Assembly (NCBI GenBank): GCA_041485385.1
Contig: JBGPJM010000291.1
Span: 1 to 5,100 of the forward strand
Reading direction: 5' to 3'
Length of the DNA: 5,100 nt
Source of the DNA: JBGPJM01 sp041485385
Lineage (GTDB): Bacteria > Planctomycetota > Phycisphaerae > Phycisphaerales > UBA1924
How positions within the stretch are numbered: position 1 is the first letter of the stretch; each line of letters starts with the position of its first letter. Positions 1 through 4,765 of the stretch are shown here, piece after piece. A program made the position numbers and the translations under genes. The notes beneath the pieces were generated by a model. It ran no database searches. It saw only the letters and a list, made by a program, of their open reading frames with translations, and was not told the origin of the DNA.

Positions 1-106
1 CGCATCGAGCTTCACACACGTTCCGGTCCTGCCCGCAGCGCGGACCTGCCGTCCCTGGCATGCGCCGGAGCAAGCGTAGGCGGGGCGGCGGGAAGGGGAA
101 ATGCAG

Positions 107-128
107 AAAAAGGACCGCGATGCGCAGC
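107..128 (-). terminator. Possible weak intrinsic terminator downstream of dapA
   Basis: Read on the minus strand, 128-114 can form a short stem (GCTGCG / CGCGGT, with two G-T wobbles) around a CAT loop. Two C and then five T follow (111-107). It lies about 80 nt past the dapA stop. The stem is short, so this is a candidate only. The rest of 1-204 shows no convincing gene; an open plus-strand frame there is the antisense shadow of dapA. Confidence 0.3.
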
Positions 129-204
129 GATTGGCCGGTGCTGGCTGGTGGTCTTCCGGCGCTTGTTTTCAGCTTCCCCACTTGACCCCCCACTTCTCGG
201 TTGC

Positions 205-1146
205 TCATCTGAGCAGGCCGGATTCCTTCAGGACGACCTTCACCCGTTCGACGGTTGCCGGCGCGGCCTCGGTCATGGGGAGCCGCAGACTCCCCGAATC
301 GAGGCCCATGAGCCTCATGGCCGCCTTGACGGAGATGGGGTTGGTCTCGATGAACATGGTGCGGCAGAGCTCGAAGAGCTCGCGGTGGAGACGGAGCGCC
401 TCGGACCAGCGGTCGGAGAGGAAGGCCTTGCACAGGTCGCTGACCTTGCGCGGGGCGATGTTGGTGACGACGGAGACGACGCCGACGGCGCCGACAGAGG
501 CGAAGGGGAGGGTCATGGTGTCGTCGCCGGAGAGGAGCGCCAGGTTCGGGCAGCGCATGGCGATCTCACAGGCCGAGTCGACCGAGCCGGTGGCCTCCTT
601 CACCGCGCGGATGTTGCTGTGCTTGCCCAGCCGCTCGATGGTGGCGGGGGTGAGGGCAACGCCGGTGCGCCCGGGGATGTTGTAGAGCACCACGGGGATG
701 GGCGCGGCGTCGGCGACGGCCATGAAGTGGCGGTACAGCCCCTCCTGAGTGGGCTTGTTGTAATAAGGATTGACGCTGAGGGTGCCATCGGCGCCGGCCT
801 GCTTGGCGAACTTCTGCAGCCCGACGGCGTGGGCCGTGGAGTTGGAGCCGGTGCCGACGATGACCAGGAGCCCGGCCTTGCGCCCCAGCTCGACGGCGCG
901 GGCGACCAGGGCACGGTATTCCTCTTCCTCCAGCGTGGGGGATTCGCCGGTGGTGCCGCTGACGACGATGCCGGTGATGCCCCCCTCGGCCTGGAGCTTG
1001 ATCTGGGTGGCGAGGCGGTCGAAGTCGAGCTTGGAGCCGTCGGCGGAGAAGGGGGTGACGATGGCGGTGAAGGCACCGCGGAAGCTGGGGGTGCCGGGGG
1101 GGCCGGGCGGGGCGGAGGTTGACGGGCTAGGGCTGGGGGGGGGCAT
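205..1146 (-). CDS. dapA: 4-hydroxy-tetrahydrodipicolinate synthase DapA
   Basis: A cytosolic class I aldolase-type TIM barrel of 313 residues. It condenses pyruvate with L-aspartate-4-semialdehyde, the first committed step to diaminopimelate and lysine. Visible family signatures, in order: GTTGES (64-69, substrate-binding Thr pair), NPYYNKP (126-132), YNIPGRTG (155-162, with the catalytic Tyr155 and the Arg that binds the aspartate-semialdehyde carboxylate), AVKEATG (181-187, with the Schiff-base Lys183), and SGDD (206-209). All expected active-site residues are present. Family members are usually about 290-300 residues and start near the equivalent of FRGAFTAIVTPF (from residue 22). Here about 20 extra residues rich in Pro, Ser and Thr precede it. 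No Met, Val or Leu codon occurs between residues 2 and 29, so no shorter ATG/GTG/TTG/CTG start exists. The gene overlaps the upstream GNAT gene by 20 nt. No clear Shine-Dalgarno site is seen, so translational coupling is likely. Confidence 0.96.
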   Translation of the reverse strand: MPPPSPSPSTSAPPGPPGTPSFRGAFTAIVTPFSADGSKLDFDRLATQIKLQAEGGITGIVVSGTTGESPTLEEEEYRALVARAVELGRKAGLLVIVGTGSNSTAHAVGLQKFAKQAGADGTLSVNPYYNKPTQEGLYRHFMAVADAAPIPVVLYNIPGRTGVALTPATIERLGKHSNIRAVKEATGSVDSACEIAMRCPNLALLSGDDTMTLPFASVGAVGVVSVVTNIAPRKVSDLCKAFLSDRWSEALRLHRELFELCRTMFIETNPISVKAAMRLMGLDSGSLRLPMTEAAPATVERVKVVLKESGLLR

Positions 1147-1732
1147 TGGTTCTTTCGGGCTGGAAGTGGGACTCGGGCTTGACGTACTGCATCATCTGTA
1201 TGTCGTCGATGTAGCGCCCGGGGGCGATCTTGAACTCGCGTGTTCGCCGGCCGATCTCGACAAACCCCATCCGCTTGTACAGGCGGATGGCGTGGGCATT
1301 GTTGGCGAAGACCCCGAGGCAGACCTGCTCGACGACGGGGCTCTGGCGGGCCCAGTCCAGGAGGGCCCGGATGAGGGCAGAGCCGACGCCGCGGGAGCGC
1401 CAGTCGGCGTGCACGGCGATGCCGAAGTGGCCGTGGTGGGCTATGCAGCGGCGGTCGGAGGCCTTGAAGACCAGCTCGCCGACGACGGCGCCGGCGGGGT
1501 CACAGGCCAGCAGCCACAGGCACCCGGCGGGCTCGATGATCTTCTGGAGCCGCTCGCGCTGCTTGGCGAGATCGCGGTCGACCTCATCGGGCTGGATGAC
1601 GGTGTGCTCGCTGGTGCGGCTGGTGTGGTCGGCAAAGTCGATGATCGCCTGGGCATCCTCGAGCGTGGCGGTGCGGATGAGGATGCCGCGGCCGTCGCGG
1701 AGGGTGGCGTGGATGGGAGGGAGGTGGGCCAT
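1127..1732 (-). CDS. GNAT family N-acetyltransferase (upstream of dapA)
   Basis: A predicted soluble 201-residue acetyl-CoA-dependent acyltransferase; the substrate is unknown. The GNAT core is visible. Motif A is HFGIAVHADWRSRGVGSAL (102-120), with the acetyl-CoA pyrophosphate-binding pattern R-x-x-G-x-G at Arg112, Gly115 and Gly117. The motif B region is NNAHAIRLYKRMGFVEIGRR (144-163). The N-terminal strand ILIRTATLEDAQAI (17-30) is the usual GNAT beginning. The C-terminal YIDDIQMMQYV (174-184) is typical of GNATs that act on small amines or amino acids. The start at 1732 gives a normal N-terminus, but no Shine-Dalgarno site precedes it; a heptamer repeat lies directly upstream. The last codons read through a C9 tract (APPQP) and overlap the dapA start, so the two genes probably share a transcript. 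Co-transcription with dapA might hint at an amino-acid-related substrate, but that is speculation. Confidence 0.88.
   Translation of the reverse strand: MAHLPPIHATLRDGRGILIRTATLEDAQAIIDFADHTSRTSEHTVIQPDEVDRDLAKQRERLQKIIEPAGCLWLLACDPAGAVVGELVFKASDRRCIAHHGHFGIAVHADWRSRGVGSALIRALLDWARQSPVVEQVCLGVFANNAHAIRLYKRMGFVEIGRRTREFKIAPGRYIDDIQMMQYVKPESHFQPERTNAPPQP
1135..1143 (-). repeat. C9 mononucleotide tract at the dapA start codon
   Basis: Nine consecutive C on the minus strand follow the dapA ATG immediately and encode Pro2-Pro4. The same tract is read in another frame as the end of the upstream GNAT gene. Such tracts are prone to slippage and to base-calling error. Loss of one C would join the two reading frames. 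Confidence 0.9.
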
Positions 1733-1736
1733 GGGG

Positions 1737-1748
1737 GAGCGCAGTGAG
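1737..1748 (+). repeat. 12-nt repeat GAGCGCAGTGAG, copy 1
   Basis: An exact 12-nt match to 1933-1944 in the same orientation, just upstream of the minus-strand GNAT start. It overlaps the beginning of the heptamer tract. The flanks differ (CAGT versus TAGG after the repeat), which suggests a dispersed motif rather than a duplicated block. Confidence 0.55.
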
Positions 1749-1768
1749 CAGTAAGCAGTGAGCAGTAA
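1741..1768 (+). repeat. Heptanucleotide tandem repeat (STRR-like), tract 1
   Basis: Four perfect-register 7-mers: GCAGTGA, GCAGTAA, GCAGTGA, GCAGTAA, equivalent to a 14-nt unit twice. The tract lies 9 nt upstream of the minus-strand GNAT start codon, so it would sit in its leader or promoter. Short tandemly repeated heptamers (STRR) are well known in intergenic regions of filamentous cyanobacteria; the family link here is only by form. Confidence 0.85.
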
Positions 1769-1788
1769 GACTCTGAGGTGAAAGAGTC
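1769..1788. promoter_or_regulatory. Inverted repeat upstream of the GNAT-dapA unit
   Basis: GACTCT (1769-1774) and AGAGTC (1783-1788) are perfect inverted halves around an 8-nt spacer. On the minus strand a TTGACT (-35-like) overlaps one arm at 1790-1785. The sequence at the matching -10 position (TACTGC) is poor, so no complete promoter can be claimed. It could be an operator or a leader hairpin. Confidence 0.35.
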
Positions 1789-1849
1789 AAGCGGCAACCG
1801 CCACCGGTCGCCCCCGCCGCCCGGAAAAAGCACACGCGGGTGCGGGTGC

Positions 1850-1873
1850 CGTGGCAGTGCTCTGACTGCCACG
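1850..1873. repeat. Perfect 9-bp hairpin element
   Basis: CGTGGCAGT (1850-1858) and ACTGCCACG (1865-1873) pair perfectly around the loop GCTCTG. The left part, GTGCCGTGGCAGTGCTC (1846-1862), recurs with one mismatch at 2359-2375, just before the second GNAT gene, so it appears to be a dispersed intergenic element. It has no T tract and lies in a gap between divergent genes, so it is not a simple terminator. Confidence 0.7.
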
Positions 1874-1883
1874 CCCCCACCGG

Positions 1884-1907
1884 CACCGACCCCGTCTCAC
1901 CGACCCC
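1884..1907 (+). repeat. 10-nt direct repeat, 14-nt period
   Basis: CACCGACCCC occurs at 1884-1893 and 1898-1907, offset by 14 nt. It lies in a C-rich stretch that encodes nothing visible. The 14-nt period equals two heptamers, as in tract 1, but this may be chance in such biased sequence. Confidence 0.4.
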
Positions 1908-1932
1908 ACCGGAGACTTTCAATACGAGCCCC

Positions 1933-1944
1933 GAGCGCAGTGAG
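1933..1944 (+). repeat. 12-nt repeat GAGCGCAGTGAG, copy 2
   Basis: An exact match to 1737-1748. Here it follows CCCC and is followed about 8 nt later by a GCGGGGG stretch. Confidence 0.5.
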
Positions 1945-2002
1945 TAGGCCGCGGGGGCCGACCGTCGTCACCCTACCGCACCCTCGGCGTGCCCCGCATC
2001 CA

Positions 2003-2030
2003 TTTCCACTTTCCACTCTCCACTTTCCTG
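2003..2030 (+). repeat. Heptanucleotide tandem repeat (STRR-like), tract 2
   Basis: Period-7 units TTTCCAC, TTTCCAC, TCTCCAC, then a degenerate TTTCCTG. The unit differs from tract 1. Both tracts, each read in its own direction (tract 1 on minus, tract 2 on plus), run directly into CTGCGCTCCCC. Here that leads straight into copy A of the modular repeat. Confidence 0.8.
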
Positions 2031-2032
2031 CG

Positions 2033-2149
2033 CTCCCCGCCCCGGAGGGGCGCAGGCATGTAGCCCCGGGTGAAACGACCGAGTTTGGGGGGGCGAGGGA
2101 GTGGAACCCGGGGTGAGCGCCTCCATTTCTTCTCCGCGGGCGGACCGCG
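2033..2149 (+). repeat. Modular GC-rich repeat, copy A
   Basis: A 117-nt element that matches 2950-3060 in the same orientation. There are about eleven substitutions outside one variable loop, which is 6 nt longer here. It is built of three hairpins: H1 CGCCCC-GGA-GGGGCG (2038-2052), H2 CCCCGGGT (2064-2071) with ACCCGGGG (2106-2113) around a 34-nt loop, and H3 CGCGG-GCGGA-CCGCG (2135-2149). The stems are kept while the H1 loop changes between copies (GGA versus AAC), which points to selection on structure. It resembles REP-like intergenic elements; no gene in the window could mobilise it. Confidence 0.9.
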
Positions 2150-2186
2150 AGCCAGTTCGGGAACGTGGGCCCACCGATTTCGCGCG

Positions 2187-2201
2187 GCGCCAGACTGGCG
2201 C
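2187..2201. promoter_or_regulatory. 15-nt palindrome just before the small-protein start
   Basis: GCGCCAG-A-CTGGCGC is a perfect 7-bp dyad ending 2 nt before the ATG at 2204. It could be a protein-binding site or a small leader hairpin (GCGCC / GGCGC with a 5-nt loop). It occupies the place where a Shine-Dalgarno site would be; none is visible. Confidence 0.4.
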
Positions 2202-2203
2202 AG

Positions 2204-2356
2204 ATGGAGAAGCTCCCCGACAGCGTCCGCCAGGCGTGGCACGCGCTGGACAGCGAGTTCTACGACCTCAAGGACCTGCCCTTCGGCGGCCTGGGCGCGG
2301 GGGCCGGCGTCCGGTACATCCTGGAAAACCAGGCCGAGTTCTACACGGCGCGGTGA
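2204..2356 (+). CDS. Small hypothetical protein (50 aa)
   Basis: A 50-residue acidic protein beginning MEKLPDSVRQAW, with a Gly-rich centre FGGLGAGAG (27-35) and ending ENQAEFYTAR. I do not recognise the family. Evidence that it is coding: nearly every codon ends in G or C (the exceptions are one GAA and the TGA stop), and this bias begins at about the ATG. An in-frame GTG at 2165 would add 13 residues, but the codons between are less biased and cross a palindrome, so ATG 2204 is preferred. An in-frame stop at 2114 limits any longer start. There is no signal peptide or membrane segment. It is followed by the second GNAT gene on the same strand (37 nt gap), so co-transcription is likely. It could be a complete small protein or the surviving end of a larger one cut by the repeat upstream. 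Confidence 0.65.
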   Translation: MEKLPDSVRQAWHALDSEFYDLKDLPFGGLGAGAGVRYILENQAEFYTAR

Positions 2357-2358
2357 AC

Positions 2359-2375
2359 GTGCCATGGCAGTGCTC
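2359..2375 (+). repeat. Dispersed element half-copy before the GNAT gene
   Basis: GTGCCATGGCAGTGCTC differs by one base from 1846-1862. It contains the 10-nt palindrome TGCCATGGCA (2360-2369). The complementary arm that makes the hairpin at 1850-1873 is absent here. An ATG inside this element (2364) is in frame with the GNAT gene and could be mistaken for its start. Confidence 0.6.
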
Positions 2376-2393
2376 CCACCGCTACGATGCCCG

Positions 2394-2906
2394 ATGCACC
2401 GCCGCGACCTTGGCGCCGACACTCTTGCCATCCGCCTCCGCCCCACGCGGCCGGACGATCTGCCCGCGCTGTTCGAACTCCAGGCCGATCCCGAATCCAA
2501 CCACATGGCCGGGACCAAGCCGCGCACGCGCGAGGTCTTCTTCGCCGCCTGGGAACGCAACTTCGCCAACCCGGGCATCAACTCCCGCGTGATCGAGATC
2601 GACGGCGAGCATGGGCCCGAAATCGTCGGCAGCATCGCGCGTTTCCAGGCCGAGGGGGAGGGGGGGCGTGACTGCGTCGGGTACTGGATCGCGCGGGCGC
2701 ACTGGGGGAAGGGCGTCGCCTCGCGCGGCCTCATGATGTTCCTCGGCGAGGAACGCCGCCGACCGCTGCACGCGACCACGGCCAGCACCAACGCCCCGTC
2801 GCGGCGCATCCTCGAGAAGGGCGGCTTCCGGTGCGTGGGCCTCCGCATGGGGGAAGAAACCGAGCGCTTCGTGGCGCGCGAGATCGCGGACTTTGTGCTG
2901 GAGTAA
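2394..2906 (+). CDS. GNAT family acetyltransferase, RimJ/RimL-like
   Basis: A predicted cytosolic 170-residue acetyl-CoA-dependent N-acetyltransferase of the Acetyltransf_3 (RimJ/RimL) type. The first strand is LAIRLRPTRPDDLPALFELQ (11-30). The acetyl-CoA-binding region is VGYWIARAHWGKGVASRGL (95-113), with the WGKGVA loop characteristic of this group. The next conserved motif, ASTNAPSRRILEKGGFRCVG (130-149), is typical motif B. RimJ/RimL relatives acetylate ribosomal protein N-termini, small molecules or toxins; the substrate here cannot be told. ATG 2394 puts the first strand 10 residues from the N-terminus, as usual. ATG 2364 is in frame but lies in a dispersed repeat and would add MAVLPPLRCP. 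Neither has a Shine-Dalgarno site. Copies A and B of the modular repeat flank this gene and the small gene before it. Confidence 0.88.
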   Translation: MHRRDLGADTLAIRLRPTRPDDLPALFELQADPESNHMAGTKPRTREVFFAAWERNFANPGINSRVIEIDGEHGPEIVGSIARFQAEGEGGRDCVGYWIARAHWGKGVASRGLMMFLGEERRRPLHATTASTNAPSRRILEKGGFRCVGLRMGEETERFVAREIADFVLE

Positions 2907-2912
2907 AGCGTA

Positions 2913-2931
2913 GTGGCGAATGTGGCGCCAC
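2913..2931 (+). terminator. Hairpin after the GNAT gene
   Basis: GTGGCG (2913-2918) pairs with CGCCAC (2926-2931) around a 7-nt loop, starting 7 nt after the stop codon. The overlapping GTGGCGCCAC (2922-2931) is also a 10-nt palindrome. No T tract follows, so termination is only a possibility. Confidence 0.3.
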
Positions 2932-2949
2932 CCCCATCCACACCGCGGC

Positions 2950-3060
2950 CTCCCCGCCCCAACGGGGCGCAGGCGAGTAGCCCCGGGTGGAACGACCGAG
3001 TCTTCGAGGGAGTGGAACCCGGGGTAAGCGTCCCCATCTCCTCTCCGCGGGCGGACCGCG
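2950..3060 (+). repeat. Modular GC-rich repeat, copy B
   Basis: A 111-nt element, same orientation as copy A. Hairpins: H1 CGCCCC-AAC-GGGGCG (2955-2969), H2 CCCCGGGT (2981-2988) with ACCCGGGG (3017-3024) around a 28-nt loop, and H3 CGCGG-GCGGA-CCGCG (3046-3060). It occupies much of the 297-nt gap 2907-3203. The rest of that gap shows no gene, only short GC-rich dyads and the promoter-like site at 3191. Confidence 0.9.
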
Positions 3061-3190
3061 TGCACATCAACCCACGCCGCGCCCGCCCGCCCGCAACCCG
3101 CGCCGCACATCCACAAAAGCATCCGACCAAGGCCCCGAGGCCAACGTGATACCCCCAGTACCTCAAACGGCCCAACAAGTGTCCGCCGAT

Positions 3191-3196
3191 TAGAAT
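3191..3196 (+). promoter_or_regulatory. -10-like TAGAAT giving a leaderless start
   Basis: TAGAAT matches five of six bases of the TATAAT consensus in a GC-rich setting. Its distance to the GTG at 3204 (7 nt between) places the expected transcription start at or next to the start codon. There is no recognisable -35 and no Shine-Dalgarno site, which fits a leaderless mRNA. Confidence 0.45.
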
Positions 3197-3203
3197 CACC
3201 CCC

Positions 3204-4061
3204 GTGTCAACCCCCGATCACTCGCCATCTGCGCCTCGGCTGTATTGCATCCTCGCGACTGAGGCGCCGGTTGCCCTTGTTTTTCGTCGTGGGCCGAGCG
3301 ATTGGTTTCACCTTCTTCGTTGGAGGTTGGACGAAGGTGTGGTTGAGCCGGGAGTCTGGGTGCGAAAGAAACTCTTCCCCAGGCGATGTGACCTTTCGGG
3401 TGATGGCGAGCTCTTGCTCTATTACTTGTCAGGGGGCGTGCAGGGGCGATACCGTGTCTTTGGTGGCATCTCGCGACCGCCGTGGCTGCATCCACTCGCG
3501 TCGTGGGACGAACACGATACATGGGGGCGAGGGTCATGTTTCGTCGCTGAGTCAACCCTTCACACCTGGTGCGAGCAGCACGATGTTGACCTCTCGACGA
3601 ATCGAGTGACGATCCAGAGGAATGACGTAGTCTCGTTTGCCAATGAGCGCCGCCGAGGTTGGATCGAGGCTTCGGATTGCCCGCCGCGAGATGTCGCCGA
3701 CACATGGGACGAAGAGCGAAGCGTGATTCTCGAGAAGGAGTCGCCCTCGCGCGACGGTGTTCTGCGGCTCATTGGGGGCCTCTACCAGCCGGACGGTGGC
3801 GTCGATGGGCGAGCACCCGCGTTCGAGATCCAACTGGGATCGGGGCCCCGAAGGAAACTGGTCGAAGCGGCTTGGGCTGATTGGGACCGACGCGGCCGAC
3901 TTCTTGTCGCGACGAAGGACGGATTCCTGCGCGCAGAGAGCGTACAGGGCGGTGAACAAACAGTGGTCGAGGAACACGACTTGTCGGACTTGGCACCCGA
4001 TCCTCAACCGGCGCCCGAATGGGCCTCCTCCGCCCCTCCGGGGCGGGCGTCGGCGACGTGA
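3204..4061 (+). CDS. Hypothetical protein, Trp-rich, unknown function
   Basis: A 285-residue protein whose family I cannot name. It begins with a strand-rich region, PRLYCILATEAPVALVFRRG (11-30), then LLRWRLDEGVVEPGVW (37-52) and CDLSGDGELLLYYLSGG (62-78), the last like a blade edge of a beta-propeller. Twelve Trp residues are spread along it. A later part (DWDRRGRLLVATKDGFLRAE, 226-245) also looks like short beta repeats, so a mainly beta fold is inferred. There is no signal peptide or transmembrane segment. The GTG start follows a -10-like TAGAAT by 7 nt. Codon use is relaxed: in the first 60 codons 24 end in A or T, against almost none in the small gene at 2204. This suggests later acquisition or weak codon selection. 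The last 58 nt, a low-complexity Pro/Ala/Ser tail, overlap the convergent gene. Confidence 0.75.
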   Translation: MSTPDHSPSAPRLYCILATEAPVALVFRRGPSDWFHLLRWRLDEGVVEPGVWVRKKLFPRRCDLSGDGELLLYYLSGGVQGRYRVFGGISRPPWLHPLASWDEHDTWGRGSCFVAESTLHTWCEQHDVDLSTNRVTIQRNDVVSFANERRRGWIEASDCPPRDVADTWDEERSVILEKESPSRDGVLRLIGGLYQPDGGVDGRAPAFEIQLGSGPRRKLVEAAWADWDRRGRLLVATKDGFLRAESVQGGEQTVVEEHDLSDLAPDPQPAPEWASSAPPGRASAT

Positions 4062-4651
4062 GGGGCGGGGCAGCCGAGGCTCTTGCCATACATCCCGGAC
4101 CGATCGAAGCAGCAAGGGCGTCGCTTCCCTTTGGCGAGCATATCGCAGGCATTCCTGATCCGACGCGCGCGAGTCTCTGCTTGCTTGGCGGAGACGATCC
4201 AGTGAATCCAATCTCGGCGCGCGATGGGCGTGATGTCCGACCACACCTCCCGCACCTTCTTCGGGGCGGCCACCAGAGCCTTCCGCAGATCGGCCGGCAC
4301 CCTGGGTTCCGGTTCCGCGGCCGGGGCCACCGGCGCGATTTCCAGCCTGACGATGTCGCCCGCCTCCGCCCCCGCCGCTTCGCGCACCTTCCGGTCCACC
4401 TTGAGCCAGTGGCCTCCCCGGCCGTCTGGCTCGAGCGTGGCTCGAAAGGCCAAGCCATTGAGGGTGCCTTCAACGGTCGTCTGTCCCCGCGAGGGGAGCT
4501 TCGCACTGGCTTCCTTTGGCAGGGTCAGAAAGGTCCACCCCCCCGAGACGGCCTTCGCGGTCGCCGGCCGGAAGAGCGTCGCACTGAAACGGATCTTGAA
4601 AGCGGCCTTCGAATCGCCGAGCCCGCGAATGATGGACGTCGCTTTGGCCAT
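4004..4651 (-). CDS. DUF1905 / YdeI-like (OmpD-associated) domain protein
   Basis: A 215-residue soluble protein with two recognisable parts. Residues about 20-105 look like DUF1905, a small beta-barrel: FSATLFRP (22-29), GGWTFLTLPKE (37-47), VEGTLNGLAFRATL (60-73), KVDRKVREAAGAEAGDIVRLEI (84-105). Residues about 116-190 match the YdeI/OmpD-associated helical region: PADLRKALVAAPKKVREVW (118-136), IARRDWIHWI (143-152), RARRIRNACDMLAKGKRR (161-178). YdeI-type proteins have been linked to stress and antimicrobial-peptide resistance, but no biochemical activity is established. ATG 4651 is chosen because GGAG lies 8 nt upstream; a GTG at 4705 would add 18 residues without family support. The normal YdeI end is near residue 190; the last 25 residues, rich in Gly, Ala and Pro, run into the convergent gene's end. 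Confidence 0.85.
   Translation of the reverse strand: MAKATSIIRGLGDSKAAFKIRFSATLFRPATAKAVSGGWTFLTLPKEASAKLPSRGQTTVEGTLNGLAFRATLEPDGRGGHWLKVDRKVREAAGAEAGDIVRLEIAPVAPAAEPEPRVPADLRKALVAAPKKVREVWSDITPIARRDWIHWIVSAKQAETRARRIRNACDMLAKGKRRPCCFDRSGMYGKSLGCPAPHVADARPGGAEEAHSGAG
4030..4046. terminator. Hairpin in the convergent 3' overlap; reverse H1 copy
   Basis: CCGCCCC-TCC-GGGGCGG forms a 7-bp stem with a 3-nt loop inside the region coding for both convergent genes. The inner 15 nt are the exact reverse complement of hairpin H1 of repeat copy A (2038-2052). Its position suits a two-way transcription stop, but there is no T tract on either strand, so this is tentative. Confidence 0.4.
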
Positions 4652-4659
4652 TGCGTTCA

Positions 4660-4663
4660 CTCC
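4660..4663 (-). promoter_or_regulatory. Shine-Dalgarno site for the DUF1905/YdeI gene
   Basis: GGAG on the minus strand, 8 nt before ATG 4651. It is the clearest ribosome binding site in the window and decides this start over the GTG at 4705. Confidence 0.6.
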
Positions 4664-4709
4664 AGAACTGCGGGCCTCAATCCTCCCGCTGAAACGCACA
4701 GTCACCTTC

Positions 4710-4733
4710 CAACCCGCGGCTGAACAACCCGCG
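4710..4733 (+). promoter_or_regulatory. CAACCCGCG direct repeat in the divergent gap
   Basis: CAACCCGCG occurs at 4710-4718 and 4725-4733, offset by 15 nt, between the divergent YdeI-like and GyrI-like genes. It could be a pair of binding sites for a regulator; GC bias makes chance possible. Confidence 0.3.
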
Positions 4734-4759
4734 CCGCGCCAAGTTGAAAGGCGTCGAAC

Positions 4760-4765
4760 TATTAT
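4760..4765 (+). promoter_or_regulatory. -10-like TATTAT giving a leaderless start
   Basis: TATTAT matches TATAAT at five of six positions and stands out in GC-rich surroundings. Only 5 nt separate it from ATG 4771, so transcription should begin at about the start codon. No good -35 is seen at the right distance (TTGAAA at 4744 is too close). The opposite strand of the same AT island reads CATAAT and could serve the divergent gene. Confidence 0.5.

Noticed and set aside
1..100. Start of another minus-strand gene (ATG at position 5) such as dapB
   Set aside because: Only the first two codons would lie in the window, so nothing can be supported.
148..1122. Plus-strand open frame of 324 codons
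   Set aside because: It is antisense to dapA, whose motifs and active site are complete. The translation is Gly/Asp-rich and without family features.
1741..2030. Possible CRISPR array from the repeated short units
   Set aside because: Units are 7 nt, contiguous, and have no spacers; no cas gene is present.
2950..3060. Insertion sequence carrying copy B
   Set aside because: No transposase, terminal inverted repeats or target duplications are seen; the element is only about 110 nt.
1973..3199. Minus-strand open frame of 408 codons with a hydrophobic beginning
   Set aside because: It crosses both modular repeats and is antisense to a convincing GNAT gene. Its product is Arg/Pro-rich low complexity, typical of shadow frames in GC-rich DNA.
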